From: Opitutus sp. GAS368
Lineage (GTDB): Bacteria; Verrucomicrobiota; Verrucomicrobiia; Opitutales; Opitutaceae
Length of the DNA: 36,530 nt
Reading direction: 5' to 3'
Assembly (NCBI GenBank): GCA_945903465.1
Contig: CAMDOF010000067.1
Location: 1 to 36,530 of the forward strand
Shown here: positions 1 to 8,750 of the stretch, piece after piece
Position numbering within the stretch: the first letter of the stretch is position 1
Layout: each line of letters begins with the position of its first letter
Notes under the pieces: generated by a model
The model's input: only the letters and a program-made list of their open reading frames with translations
Told to the model about the DNA's origin: nothing
Databases searched by the model: none
Made by a program: the position numbers and the translations under genes

Positions 1-17
1 CCTTCGTGGCCACCATC

Positions 18-66
18 GGCGACAGGAGTGTCGCCGGTCCGTCGGATGGGCGACACTCTTGTCGCC
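18..66. repeat. Double-hairpin REP-like element
   Basis: Two 18-nt arms, GGCGACAGGAGTGTCGCC (18-35) and GGCGACACTCTTGTCGCC (49-66), are inverted repeats of each other with one mismatch and a 13-nt loop. Each arm is also itself a small palindrome of the form GGCGACA-N4-TGTCGCC, so the element can fold either as one long stem or as two side-by-side hairpins. No T-tract follows, which argues against a simple intrinsic terminator. It could be a REP-type extragenic palindrome or the 3' end hairpin of a gene to the left of the window. Confidence 0.65.
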
Positions 67-377
67 CCTGCTGCATGAGAGCCCCCCCACCCCCAAAAAA
101 GTTTTGGAATCGGCTGGAAGCAACCGTGGCGATTTCTTGGGAGATCGCGCAACGCGCGCTCCGAGCGGGAGCCGGCCTGCTGGCGGAGAAGTCCGGCATC
201 CTGGATCATACGCGCGCCCTCCCCAATAAATACCCGCACGCGCCACGATGGGACAAAAAACTCGGTCGTTTCCGCCCGTTCCCGCCGAGACGGCGGTGAT
301 TCTCGGGTTGCCGCAAGCCCACCCGTCCCACAAATCCCATGCGACCCGTCTGCGCCTCGCGCCCCACCCCCACTATC
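67..377. other. Gene-free leader upstream of the first TonB-dependent receptor
   Basis: No convincing gene, RNA structure or riboswitch was seen in this 311-bp stretch. Short open frames here lack family features. It presumably holds the promoter and 5' leader of the receptor at 378, but no promoter hexamers can be assigned with confidence. Confidence 0.4.
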
Positions 378-3368
378 ATGTCATTGCTCAATCTTCTCCC
401 CGCGCCATTTCTCCCCTCGCCTCCGTCAATCGCATTTCTCCTCGCCGCAGCGCTCACCGGCATGGCGCAGGGCCAAGTCGCCCCCGCAGTCAGCAAGACC
501 GTCGGCACGTCCGAGCCGGTCACCCTCTCGGTGTTTGAGGTGCGGACCGACAAGGACGTCGGTTATCAAGGCGGCAACACGCTCTCGGGCAGCCGGCTCG
601 ACAGCAGCCTCCGCGACACCGCCGCGTCGGTGATGGTGTTCACTCCGGAGTTCATCTCCGACTTCGGCGCCAACGGCCTCGCCGAGATGACGGCGTATTC
701 GCCCAACCTCTCGGTGGACATGCTCGAGACGTCGTCCGACGCGAACCCGACGTTCATTAGTGGTAGCGATCGCATCGATACCCGCATCGTGGTGCGCGGG
801 CTGCAGGCGAGTGTGAGCATGGATTTTTTCGAGGCGGGCTTCGCGGTTGACAACTACAACTCAGAGCGCGTCGAGCTCGCGAGCGGACCCAATTCCATTC
901 TCTTCGGCTTCGGCTCGCCGGGCGGTCTCGTCAACGTGATGACCAAACGCGCTCAGACCAAACGCAACCGCACCGCGGTGCGCGTGCAGTTCGGCGACTG
1001 GGATTTTCGCCGCACGGAACTCGACCACAACCAGGTCATCGTGCCGGGCAAACTGGCGCTGCGCCTCAACGGCCTCGACGAGCACGCCGGCGGGTGGCGG
1101 CGGTGGGACTGGAGCGAGACGTCCCGCGGTGCAGGTTCACTGCGCTTCACGCCTTGGAGCGCGACCACGCTCGTCACCAACTACGAGAACGGCCAGTTGC
1201 GCGGGCACGTGCTGATCCCCATGACCGCCTACGACGCCAACGCCCTGTGGCTCGCCTCCGGCCGCCCGACGGGCAATGACGCGACGTGGGTGACCAACGA
1301 CCGCACGCTCGGCCTCAACCGCAACACCGCCGTGCGCAACCTCGTCGTGACGGACTCCGCCGGCGCCGCGCCCTTCGTGCTCACCACGCGCAACGCCGCC
1401 AATTTCCGGATTCTCGAAAGCAGCTACGACAACCTCAACATCCCCGCGACGCAGCGCGCCGGCCTCACCTTGGCGCCGAGTTCGCAGATTCCCTGGGACA
1501 CCAGCACGTTCGGCCCCGGCTCCAAACGGGATACGAACTTCGACCGCCTGGTCACGACCGCCGAGCATCGTTTCGCCCGGGACATCGTCGGTGAGATTTC
1601 CCACCTGCACGAACGCACGAAGCAATGGGTCATCTCGCCCATCAATAATTTTACCATCGGCGGCGATCCCAACGGGGTCATTCCCAACCCCGACGGCAGC
1701 GCCACGCCGGTGACCAACCGGAATGTCGGCCGCCTGTACCTCGACTCGCAGTGGAAGACCGATGACGGGCGCACGGGTAACGACGTGCTGCGCGGGGCGC
1801 TCGCGGTGAAACGCGATCTCGGCCGCTGGGGACTGCACAACATCGCGCTGATGGCGGAGCGCGGCAAACAGTTTGCCTGGCGCTATCCCGGTCGCGAAAT
1901 CTTTGTCGACGATCAGGGCGTGCCGCTCAGCAATGCCGCGGCGCCGGAGGACGCCGGCAATGTCATCAACCGCCGCCACTACGTCACGCCCGGCAGCTTC
2001 GACACCTACTACGCCGGCAATCCCGATGACGCGGTCACGATGGTGCGCAACGGCAAGACCTACCACCGCGCCTGGATCTACCAGAGTGTTGCGGGCGGCA
2101 GCATCCGCCGCTCGATGAACAGTTACATGGCCGTCACGCAGAGCTCGTTTTTCTCGCAACGGCTGGTGGTGACCGGCGGCGTGCGTTGGGACACATTTAC
2201 CTTCGATCAAATGGACACCGGCCGGGTGGGCGCGAACCACCCGCTCGTGCGCTCGGGCCAGAATGTACTCAATTCCCTCATCTTCCTGCCAAACGTGGCG
2301 GACTCGTTCACCTACCGTCCCGTCACCAGCACACTCGGCGCGATGTGGCACGTGCGGCCGTGGGTGTCGGTGTTCTACAACCAGGGTGACAACAACGCGC
2401 AGCCAAAGCTCAACACACGGGTACTGCCCAACGAGACGCTGCCGCCGCCCGCCGAGGGCAAGACCAACGACACCGGTTTCACGCTCACGCTGCTCGACGG
2501 AAAAATCTACGCACGGGCAACGGCGTTCACGACATCGCAGCGCAAGGCGGCCGGCGGCAATTTCAACATCAACATCGGCGGCGGTACCTACAACCTTGCG
2601 GCCCCGAGTTCGCGCATTCTCGCGACGCTTGCCGAGAACAACCGGATCAGCGCGGCCGACCTGCTCGCGCACACGATCGGCGACGAGTCGAACCTGGGCG
2701 CCAGTTCGGACATCGTGACCAACGGCTACGAACTCTCCACCTGGTTCAACCTCAGCCGCAACCTCACGGGCGTCTTTAATTTTTCCTACACCAAGACCGA
2801 TCGGTCCAACGTGTTTCCCGAGTACGAGACCTGGTTCGAGCGCGAGCGGGCCTTCTGGTCTGCCCGGCCCGGCGCCGGTTCGCTCGTGAACACGACGGCG
2901 AACACGTCGATCGACCAGGATGTGGCAGTGATCCAGCAACTCGTGCGGCGGCTGCGTGATTTCTACAATTTCGGCTTCGGCGAACGGCCCTTTAAGGCCA
3001 ACGTCAGCGGGCGCTACACGTTCACCGCGGGCCGGCTGCGAGGCACGTTCGCCGGGGTGGGCGTGCGCTGGCAGGACCGGTCGAAGCTGGGCCGTATCAT
3101 TACGGGCACCACCGTCGACGGCGCCGACATCTACGGCCGGGTCCTCACCGGACCGGAGGACTTAAAGGTCGACGCGTTCCTCGGCCACCGGCGGAGTGTG
3201 CGCGTGCAAGGCCGCAACGCCGAGCTCCGGTTCCAGGTCAACGTGACGAACCTGACCGACGAGGACGAATTGATGCCGATGCGGTACAACACGAATCAGT
3301 CGGGCTACCTGCGCGTCCTCCTCAACGACCCCCGCAAGGTGCGGTTCACGGTAGGCGCGGAGTTCTAA
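378..3368 (+). CDS. TonB-dependent outer-membrane receptor (TBDR 1)
   Basis: A 996-residue outer-membrane active transporter that would import a large ligand using TonB-ExbBD energy. The ATG at 378 is preferred over the in-frame ATG at 339 because it puts a signal peptide (hydrophobic segment around residues 16-30, cleavage after AQG or nearby) at the N-terminus. Just after it comes the motif VTLSVFEV, a conserved TonB-box-like segment shared in form with the other three receptors here. A plug domain follows (LRDTAASVMVFTPEF, then RGLQ and a VELASGPNSILFGFGSPGG segment), then a long beta-barrel ending in RFTVGAEF. The terminal Phe is the usual outer-membrane assembly signal. The length fits the very large receptors of Opitutaceae. 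The ligand is unknown; the context of sulfatases and a sialidase-like protein suggests a glycan product, but this is inference. Confidence 0.93.
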   Translation: MSLLNLLPAPFLPSPPSIAFLLAAALTGMAQGQVAPAVSKTVGTSEPVTLSVFEVRTDKDVGYQGGNTLSGSRLDSSLRDTAASVMVFTPEFISDFGANGLAEMTAYSPNLSVDMLETSSDANPTFISGSDRIDTRIVVRGLQASVSMDFFEAGFAVDNYNSERVELASGPNSILFGFGSPGGLVNVMTKRAQTKRNRTAVRVQFGDWDFRRTELDHNQVIVPGKLALRLNGLDEHAGGWRRWDWSETSRGAGSLRFTPWSATTLVTNYENGQLRGHVLIPMTAYDANALWLASGRPTGNDATWVTNDRTLGLNRNTAVRNLVVTDSAGAAPFVLTTRNAANFRILESSYDNLNIPATQRAGLTLAPSSQIPWDTSTFGPGSKRDTNFDRLVTTAEHRFARDIVGEISHLHERTKQWVISPINNFTIGGDPNGVIPNPDGSATPVTNRNVGRLYLDSQWKTDDGRTGNDVLRGALAVKRDLGRWGLHNIALMAERGKQFAWRYPGREIFVDDQGVPLSNAAAPEDAGNVINRRHYVTPGSFDTYYAGNPDDAVTMVRNGKTYHRAWIYQSVAGGSIRRSMNSYMAVTQSSFFSQRLVVTGGVRWDTFTFDQMDTGRVGANHPLVRSGQNVLNSLIFLPNVADSFTYRPVTSTLGAMWHVRPWVSVFYNQGDNNAQPKLNTRVLPNETLPPPAEGKTNDTGFTLTLLDGKIYARATAFTTSQRKAAGGNFNINIGGGTYNLAAPSSRILATLAENNRISAADLLAHTIGDESNLGASSDIVTNGYELSTWFNLSRNLTGVFNFSYTKTDRSNVFPEYETWFERERAFWSARPGAGSLVNTTANTSIDQDVAVIQQLVRRLRDFYNFGFGERPFKANVSGRYTFTAGRLRGTFAGVGVRWQDRSKLGRIITGTTVDGADIYGRVLTGPEDLKVDAFLGHRRSVRVQGRNAELRFQVNVTNLTDEDELMPMRYNTNQSGYLRVLLNDPRKVRFTVGAEF

Positions 3369-3382
3369 GGAGCAGCCAGCGC

Positions 3383-3410
3383 CGAGAGCCAGGAACTGAA
3401 AGCTGAGAGC
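3383..3410. repeat. Degenerate heptad repeat array (downstream copy)
   Basis: Four consecutive 7-mers (CGAGAGC, CAGGAAC, TGAAAGC, TGAGAGC) lie between the convergent ends of the receptor and the oxidoreductase. They resemble the TGAGNGY heptads at 4900-4927 on the other side of the same oxidoreductase gene. Short heptad tandem repeats in intergenic DNA are known in other bacteria, for example the STRR elements of cyanobacteria. A GAGAGCCAG/CTGGCTCTC inverted pair (3384-3392 and 3455-3463) also exists, but the 62-nt loop makes it a doubtful terminator. Confidence 0.5.
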
Positions 3411-3481
3411 AAGCCCAAGCGCTGCATCCCGTTTCCGAACGTGATGGCGCGCGTCTGGCTCTCAGCGGTATTTTCGCCGTC

Positions 3482-4882
3482 TCAAACCGGCAGCTCCCAG
3501 CCCTTCCGATACGCGCCCCGGATAATCGCTTCCGCTTCGGGGGCGTTCGTCGCCTTCATCGCGGCGGCGTCCCACTCGATGGGTTTCTTCAATCGCAGCG
3601 AGAGCAGGCCGACCAGCCCGATTTCCGTGAGGCGAGAGCCGTAGCCGAAATGGCTGCTCGCCGCGTCGCCGCCCTTGCATGCATCGATCCAGTCGCGGTG
3701 GTGACCGTTGGAACGTTTGAGCGTCGCGGCCGGCTTCGGCAGCGTCCGCAGTGCCTCCGGGAAAAGCCGCGGCGCGCCGCCGGCCCCGTCGCACTGAATC
3801 ACGCCCTTCTCACCGACAAACATCACGCCGCGCGCCGGTAACGGGAACTTGCCGATCGCTTCCGGCGCCGCCGGGCGCGCGCCGCCATCGTACCAGGTCG
3901 CCCGAATCGCCGGCAGCGATCCGCGGGCGGGAAACTCATAATGGATGATGCTGCCGTGCGGGGCGATTTCGTTGTCGCTCGGGCCGGTCCCGTAGGCCAC
4001 GGCGCGGGTCGGCGACGGCAGATCCAGCGCCCACGTTGCCGCGTCGAGATCGTGACAACCAAAGTCGCCCATCGCCGTGCTGCCAAACGCCCAGAAATCG
4101 CGCCACGACACCGGATGATACGCGGTGTGAAAGTCGCGTTTCTCACGCGTCCCAAGCCAGAGGTCCCAGTTCATGCCCGCGGGTACCGGCATGCCGCTCT
4201 CCGGCTTGGAGCTCAGCGCCGGATTCCAGCGCTTCGCCGGCACCCACGCGTGCACCTCCTTGATCGTGCCGATCGTGCCGCCTTGAAGGTGCTCGACGGT
4301 CTCACGCATGCCCAAGGTCGAATGGCCCTGGTTGCCCATCTGCGTGGCGAGGCCCGTCTCCTTTGCCACCCGCGCCACCTCGCGCGCCTCCCAAATGTTG
4401 TGGGTCAGCGGCTTTTCACAGTAGACGTGCTTGCCCGCGCGCATCGCCGTGATCGACACGTACGCGTGGTTGTGATCGGGCGTGGCGCACAGGATCGCGT
4501 CGATCGCCTTTTCCTTTTCGATCATCACTCGGAAGTCCTCGTAGCCCGCGCACTTTTTCTTCCCACCCTTGCCCGCGTAATGCTTCTCGACCTGGTCGAT
4601 CGCCACCAGTCGGCCGCCATTGCCCTTGTAGTAATACGCATCGAGACTGAATCGCTCCGCCGGATCCGCGATCGCCATCACTTGCACGTCGGCGAGCTCA
4701 AGCAGCGCCTTCATGTTCTGCAGGCCGCGACCACCGACGCCGATCATGGCGACGTTCACCTTTTCGCTCGGTGGCACGAAACGGGGTCCGCCCAGCACGT
4801 GCCGCGGCAGAATTTGAAATGCCGTGACGGCGGTCGCGGCGGTCTTGATGAAATGGCGGCGGGTGGACGGGGTGATTTTCAT
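3482..4882 (-). CDS. Tat-exported Gfo/Idh/MocA-family oxidoreductase
   Basis: A 466-residue NAD(P)-dependent oxidoreductase of the glucose-fructose oxidoreductase/inositol dehydrogenase family. The N-terminus carries a twin-arginine signal (STRRHFIKTAATA, residues 6-18), so the folded, cofactor-loaded enzyme should be exported to the periplasm. The Rossmann fold shows as VNVAMIGVGGRG near residue 40, and the family's EKP motif occurs in HVYCEKPL around residues 151-158. The C-terminal half matches the GFO_IDH_MocA C-terminal domain (FWAFGSTAMGDFGCHDLD). The length is usual for the Verrucomicrobiota/Planctomycetota Tat-type subfamily. The gene is convergent with TBDR 1. Its sugar or polyol substrate cannot be read from the sequence; the setting suggests carbohydrate catabolism. 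Confidence 0.94.
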   Translation of the reverse strand: MKITPSTRRHFIKTAATAVTAFQILPRHVLGGPRFVPPSEKVNVAMIGVGGRGLQNMKALLELADVQVMAIADPAERFSLDAYYYKGNGGRLVAIDQVEKHYAGKGGKKKCAGYEDFRVMIEKEKAIDAILCATPDHNHAYVSITAMRAGKHVYCEKPLTHNIWEAREVARVAKETGLATQMGNQGHSTLGMRETVEHLQGGTIGTIKEVHAWVPAKRWNPALSSKPESGMPVPAGMNWDLWLGTREKRDFHTAYHPVSWRDFWAFGSTAMGDFGCHDLDAATWALDLPSPTRAVAYGTGPSDNEIAPHGSIIHYEFPARGSLPAIRATWYDGGARPAAPEAIGKFPLPARGVMFVGEKGVIQCDGAGGAPRLFPEALRTLPKPAATLKRSNGHHRDWIDACKGGDAASSHFGYGSRLTEIGLVGLLSLRLKKPIEWDAAAMKATNAPEAEAIIRGAYRKGWELPV

Positions 4883-4899
4883 AGAGGAGACGAGTCAGT

Positions 4900-4927
4900 T
4901 GAGAGTTGAGGGCTGAGCGTTGAGTGC
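4900..4927. repeat. TGAGNGY heptad repeat, four units
   Basis: Four perfect-phase heptads, TGAGAGT, TGAGGGC, TGAGCGT and TGAGTGC, all fit TGAGNGY and start 18 bp upstream of the oxidoreductase start codon (minus strand). A related degenerate array lies at 3383-3410, so the gene is bracketed by heptads. Function is unknown; being so near the start, they lie in its 5' leader or promoter. Confidence 0.6.
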
Positions 4928-5029
4928 AAAACCAAAAGGCGAATCTCGGATTCGGACGCACGGCCGGTTCTTCAGCTCGGAAGATCGAACGACGGCGCCG
5001 TTTTCCAAGGCTGCCTGCGCGACAATGCC

Positions 5030-5138
5030 GCGGATGAGGCGAGCGGTGCGCGTCGCCTCGTTCACCCGCGTATTCGGAAGCTCGATACCCGCGATACGTC
5101 GCGGATGAGGCGAACGGTGCGCGCCACCTCGTTCACCC
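5030..5138. repeat. 38-bp direct repeat, two copies 71 bp apart
   Basis: Copies at 5030-5067 and 5101-5138 match at 35 of 38 positions. Both begin GCGGATGAGGCGA and end CCTCGTTCACCC. The 33-bp spacer is unrelated. Read on the minus strand they encode the same short peptide motif (VNE-A-RT-RLIR), which would fit an internal duplication in a degraded gene. The differences (G/A, T/C, G/A) are all transitions. Confidence 0.7.
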
Positions 5139-5517
5139 AGTCGGCCTCAGCGTAGGATTGCAGGCGTCGCATTCGCACTGCCCGAAGACGATCTTCGCGC
5201 TCTGGACGTCGCCACACGCGCGGCGGCAGTCGTCGATGCCGTGGCGCTGGTTTGCTCCTTGACCCGAACAATCCGGAGTTCTGCCTCCGCGCATCTTCTC
5301 CCCGCAATGATTGCCACCCAAACGGCCAGCCGAGCCTCGATTCGCACCAGCCATCCCCTTTCCGCCGCAACCGTTCCCCGCCCCAAGTCCCCAGCATCAT
5401 CCGAACCCGTCGCCCTCTCAAAAAATCTCATTTACAGCTAACTCATCCCAACCCCACCGTGCCCTCCCCTTAAAACCCTCCTCCCCGCCAATCCAATTTC
5501 CGAGAGGCCCCCGCCCC

Positions 5518-5529
5518 AAACCCGGGTTT
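5518..5529. promoter_or_regulatory. AAACCCGGGTTT palindrome upstream of TBDR 2
   Basis: A perfect 12-bp palindrome ends 54 bp before the receptor start codon. Its position would suit an operator for a dimeric regulator, but no regulator gene is present in the window and a chance palindrome cannot be excluded. Confidence 0.3.
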
Positions 5530-5583
5530 TGCCCGTGACCGAAAAAAACCGAGCCAACCTTTCCCGCCATCGCTTAACCACAA

Positions 5584-8500
5584 ATGGTGTTTCTTGTGAA
5601 TAAAACAAAAAATCTACTCTCCGTCTTGGGCGCGTTGCTCGGCCTGGCCGGCTCTTCCGGCTTGGGCGCCGCCGATGTCAGCGCGACCGCCTTTGGCACC
5701 GTGACCGGACGCGTGCTCAACGTCACGACGCGTGACTATGTTTCCAGTGCCGAAGTGCGCCTGCAGGGCACGGACCTGAGCGCGACGACGGCGAGCGACG
5801 GCTCGTATCGCCTGACCCCGGTGCCCGCCGGCCCGGCGGTAGTCACGGTCAGCTACACCGGGACAAAGCCGGAGCGCGTGGCGCTGACGATTACTTCCGG
5901 CCAGACGCTCATTCACGATTTCGAACTCAAGAGCACACTCACCAGCGCACAGTCCGAACAAGTCCAGAAGCTCGGCGCTTTTGTCGTCTCGTCCGAGCGC
6001 GAGGGTCACGCCAAGGCCATCATGGAGCAGCGCAATTCGATGAACATAACCAACAGCGTGTCATCCGAATTTTTTGGCGATGTCGCCGAGGGCAACGTGG
6101 GCGAATTTCTCAAGAACATCCCCGGCGTCGATCTCGAGTACGTCGGCCCCGACTCGCGCGGCCCGCGCCTGAGCGGCATGGACCCGCAATACGTCGGCGT
6201 GAGTGTGGACGGTTTTAAAATGGCGAGCAGCGACGGCTCGCAGGGCCTCGGCGGCGGGGCGCGTTCGTTCAGCTTCGACCAAGTGTCGATCAACAGCATC
6301 GATCGGATCGAGGTGAACTTCACCAGCAGCGCGGAGATGGATGCCAACGCTCCCGCCGGCACCATCAACCTCAAGAGCAAGCGAGCCTTCGAGCGGAAGG
6401 GCCGGCGCATCACCTGGCAGGCCAATTTCATGGCCAACACCGACCGCTTCAGCCTCAGCCCGAGCTACGGACCGGGCGACACCGAAACCCGCAAATTCCG
6501 GCCCGGCGGCATCCTCGAATATTCCGACGTGTTTTTCCGCAACCGCCTCGGCGTGGTCCTGAATATCAGCGAATCCAACCAGTATGCCCTGCAGCAGCGC
6601 GTGACCACGAACTACAACACCGCCGTCACCGCGGCGGACCCGCGGCCGTATGTTTTTGCCAGCAATGTTTTCGTGCAGCAGCCCAAACTCTCCGAGCGCT
6701 TCACGCCGACGCTCACCGTGGACTTTAAGGCCACGCCGTCGCTGGTGCTCTCGCTCGGCGCGATGTATAATTGGTATGACACGTTCTTCGACAATCGCGG
6801 CGTGACCGTCTCCGCCGCGAACCGCGCGGCGGTGATCGGCGATGGCCTGACGAATTTCCGCATCGCGAACGGCGGCGGCTCCGTCGCTTTCTCGACCAAC
6901 CACTCGCACAAGATCGCGCGCACGCGCACGCTCACCCCGAAGTTTGAATTTTCCCGGGGCGGCTTGGTCGTCGACGGTGCGCTGCACTACTCGATCTCGA
7001 CGAATCAATATGAGGCCATGATCCGGGGTGGCCCGGTGAATGTTCCCACGAACGCGCTGACGGGGCTCGAGTTCACGGTCGTCCGCACGTCGCCGACGGA
7101 AAAGGACTGGCGGTTCACCCAGACCGCCGGACGTGATTTCGCCGACCTCGGCAATTTCGCCAACCCGCGCGCGAGCGATGGCGCGGTGTTCGCCGAGGAT
7201 GAGATCTATCTCGCGCAGGCCAACGCCCGCCTCACGACGGGGTGGCGCGTGCCGACGTGGTTTAAGCTCGGGACGAAGGCCACCGAGGAGTATCGGCGCT
7301 ATCGCAATCCGAACTCCGCCTACACCTACCAATATGTCGGGCCGGGCGGCGGGACGACCGGCAGCTTCGCCGGCGTCGCCTTTCCGGGCTACCCGTGGGA
7401 GACCGAGGCGGTGCAGCTCACTTCGATCTCCGGTCGCGGGCCGGTGTTTCCGAATCGCGTCGCGCTAGGCGAGCAGTTTCGCGAGCACCCGGAAAATTTT
7501 GTGAGCACCGCGACGCCGGATAATTTTTATACGGCCTACATCACGGGTGCCGCCTATTTCAAAGAGCGGTTTCTGGCCAACTATGCCATGGCCAACACCA
7601 GGCTCGGGCCCGTGCAGGTGCAGGGTGGCCTGCGCTGGGAGGATACCCAGATCACTGATCGCGCGTTCAACGCCCGCTCGGCGGCGGAAGTGCGGGCGGC
7701 CGGCTATCCGGTGGCGGTGGCCACCGGCCGCGCCACGACCGTGCCGGGCTTGGTGTATCAATACATGAGCCGGCCGAAGATCGCGCGCACCGGCGGTTAT
7801 GACAACCTGTTCCCCTCGGCCAGCATCAAGTATTCCGTTACGCGCAACCTCCAGGCGCACCTCGGCTACTCCACGACGATCAACCGCCCGCCACTGTCGA
7901 ATCTCGGCGGTATCTACGTGTTCAACGAGACCGCGCTCACGGTCAATGTCCCGAATCCGAATCTCCTGCCCGAGCGCGGGGAAAACTACACCGGACGCCT
8001 CGCCTACTACTTCGAGCCGGTCGGCAGCCTCGCCATCACTGCGTCGCAGCGCGAAATCACCGATAGCGTGACAACGCTCGAGTATCCCGCGTCCGAGTTT
8101 GGTTACGAAAACGACCCGACCTACTCGACCTACCGGTTCATCTCGTCCGGCAATCGCCCGGGCGTCACCCGTTTTCGCAATCTCACCGTCGAATACAGCC
8201 AGGCCCTCTCGTTTCTGCCGGGCGTGCTCAGCGGATTAAATATTTCCGGCAGCTACACGCGCACCTATGCCTCGGTCCCGCGCGCCGGCTTGGTGCCGCA
8301 CATGCTGGGCGGGGCGCTCAGCTATCGCCACCGCCGCCTCGCCTTCGGCGTGAGCGCCAAATACACCGACGACACGCCGTTTACAACCACCGGGCGCATC
8401 AACTACCGCCGGCAACGCACCCTCTACGATCTGAATGGCAGCTTCCAGCTTACGGCCAAGACGGGCGTGTTCTTCCAAGTGCGCGACCTCTTCAACGGCG

Positions 8501-8592
8501 GCGAATACCGCTACGAACTCGATCCCTCCTTTGTGCGGGAAAACGTCACCTTCGGGACGATCCTGACGTTTGGCGTCAAGGGAGTGTTTTGA
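5584..8592 (+). CDS. TonB-dependent receptor with N-terminal carboxypeptidase-regulatory-like domain (TBDR 2)
   Basis: A 1002-residue outer-membrane receptor. After a signal peptide (residues 1-30, ending GLGAAD) comes a carboxypeptidase-D regulatory-like beta-sandwich (about 38-115: TGRVLNVTT, then YRLTPVPAGPAVVTVSYTG). A TonB-box-like VQKLGAFVV (about 128-136) and the plug follow. The plug segment NSVSSEFFGDVAEGNVGEFL, followed by NIPGVDLEYV, resembles the Caulobacter-type TonB receptor subfamily (TIGR01782). The barrel ends in LTFGVKGVF with a terminal Phe. The ATG at 5584 is used; an in-frame GTG at 5596 would also leave a good signal peptide. There is no obvious Shine-Dalgarno. The extra N-terminal domain is typical of glycan-importing receptors. 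The ligand is unknown. Confidence 0.93.
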   Translation: MVFLVNKTKNLLSVLGALLGLAGSSGLGAADVSATAFGTVTGRVLNVTTRDYVSSAEVRLQGTDLSATTASDGSYRLTPVPAGPAVVTVSYTGTKPERVALTITSGQTLIHDFELKSTLTSAQSEQVQKLGAFVVSSEREGHAKAIMEQRNSMNITNSVSSEFFGDVAEGNVGEFLKNIPGVDLEYVGPDSRGPRLSGMDPQYVGVSVDGFKMASSDGSQGLGGGARSFSFDQVSINSIDRIEVNFTSSAEMDANAPAGTINLKSKRAFERKGRRITWQANFMANTDRFSLSPSYGPGDTETRKFRPGGILEYSDVFFRNRLGVVLNISESNQYALQQRVTTNYNTAVTAADPRPYVFASNVFVQQPKLSERFTPTLTVDFKATPSLVLSLGAMYNWYDTFFDNRGVTVSAANRAAVIGDGLTNFRIANGGGSVAFSTNHSHKIARTRTLTPKFEFSRGGLVVDGALHYSISTNQYEAMIRGGPVNVPTNALTGLEFTVVRTSPTEKDWRFTQTAGRDFADLGNFANPRASDGAVFAEDEIYLAQANARLTTGWRVPTWFKLGTKATEEYRRYRNPNSAYTYQYVGPGGGTTGSFAGVAFPGYPWETEAVQLTSISGRGPVFPNRVALGEQFREHPENFVSTATPDNFYTAYITGAAYFKERFLANYAMANTRLGPVQVQGGLRWEDTQITDRAFNARSAAEVRAAGYPVAVATGRATTVPGLVYQYMSRPKIARTGGYDNLFPSASIKYSVTRNLQAHLGYSTTINRPPLSNLGGIYVFNETALTVNVPNPNLLPERGENYTGRLAYYFEPVGSLAITASQREITDSVTTLEYPASEFGYENDPTYSTYRFISSGNRPGVTRFRNLTVEYSQALSFLPGVLSGLNISGSYTRTYASVPRAGLVPHMLGGALSYRHRRLAFGVSAKYTDDTPFTTTGRINYRRQRTLYDLNGSFQLTAKTGVFFQVRDLFNGGEYRYELDPSFVRENVTFGTILTFGVKGVF

Positions 8593-8600
8593 GCGATGCC

Positions 8601-8625
8601 GATCCGCGGCTTCCTTCCACGGATC
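8601..8625 (+). terminator. Possible 3'-end hairpin after TBDR 2
   Basis: GATCCGCGG (8601-8609) and CCACGGATC (8617-8625) pair over nine positions with one mismatch and a 7-nt loop, nine bases after the receptor stop codon. No T-tract follows, so it may be a stabilising or weak terminator hairpin only. Confidence 0.35.
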
Positions 8626-8647
8626 CTCGCAAACCCCTCCCCCCCGC

Positions 8648-8662
8648 AAATCCCGTTTCCTA
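8648..8662 (+). promoter_or_regulatory. Shared 15-bp upstream motif, copy 1
   Basis: AAATCCCGTTTCCTA occurs here and, identically, at 11086-11100. Both copies sit in gene-free DNA on the plus strand, 88 and 76 bp before the next start codon (TBDR 3 and the sialidase-like gene). An exact 15-mer in equivalent positions suggests a common regulator or promoter element; the assignment is inference. Confidence 0.4.
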
Positions 8663-8687
8663 ATAACGAGCGCGGAACCCCCTGCTC

Positions 8688-8733
8688 AGTCTTAACCCAG
8701 CCCTGAACTTAGTCTTAACCCAGCCCTGAACTT
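8688..8733. repeat. 23-bp tandem repeat, two exact copies plus a partial third
   Basis: A 23-bp unit beginning AGTCTTAACCCAGCCC is repeated exactly at 8688-8710 and 8711-8733, followed by a degenerate partial copy (AGCCTGAACC). It ends 17 bp before the TBDR 3 start codon, so it lies in the leader or core promoter and could vary by slippage. Confidence 0.8.
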
Positions 8734-8750
8734 AGCCTGAACCAACCGCT

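Larger units (their letters stand above)
4928..5583. other. 656-bp intergenic region with a duplicated segment, no gene recognised
   Basis: This stretch separates the divergent oxidoreductase and TBDR 2. It holds a 38-bp near-exact direct repeat (5030-5067 and 5101-5138) and a palindrome at 5518-5529. On the minus strand both repeat copies translate as VNE-A-RT-RLIR, but no frame gives a convincing complete protein, so a decayed gene remnant is possible. From about 5400 the DNA is C-rich on the plus strand, with no recognisable structure apart from the palindrome. Confidence 0.5.

Noticed and set aside
377..378. Cobalamin or other riboswitch upstream of the TonB receptors
   Set aside because: No B12-box-like or other conserved riboswitch core was recognised in any receptor leader.
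1137..2939. A 600-codon open frame antisense to TBDR 1, and similar long antisense frames at 6061-7332, 12848-14545 and 29884-31287
   Set aside because: They mirror GC-rich codon use of strong genes on the other strand, are Arg/Val/Gly-rich and show no domain features.
3384..3463. GAGAGCCAG/CTGGCTCTC as a terminator between convergent genes
   Set aside because: The loop is 62 nt and no T-tract follows; the match is better explained by heptad-like repeat sequence.
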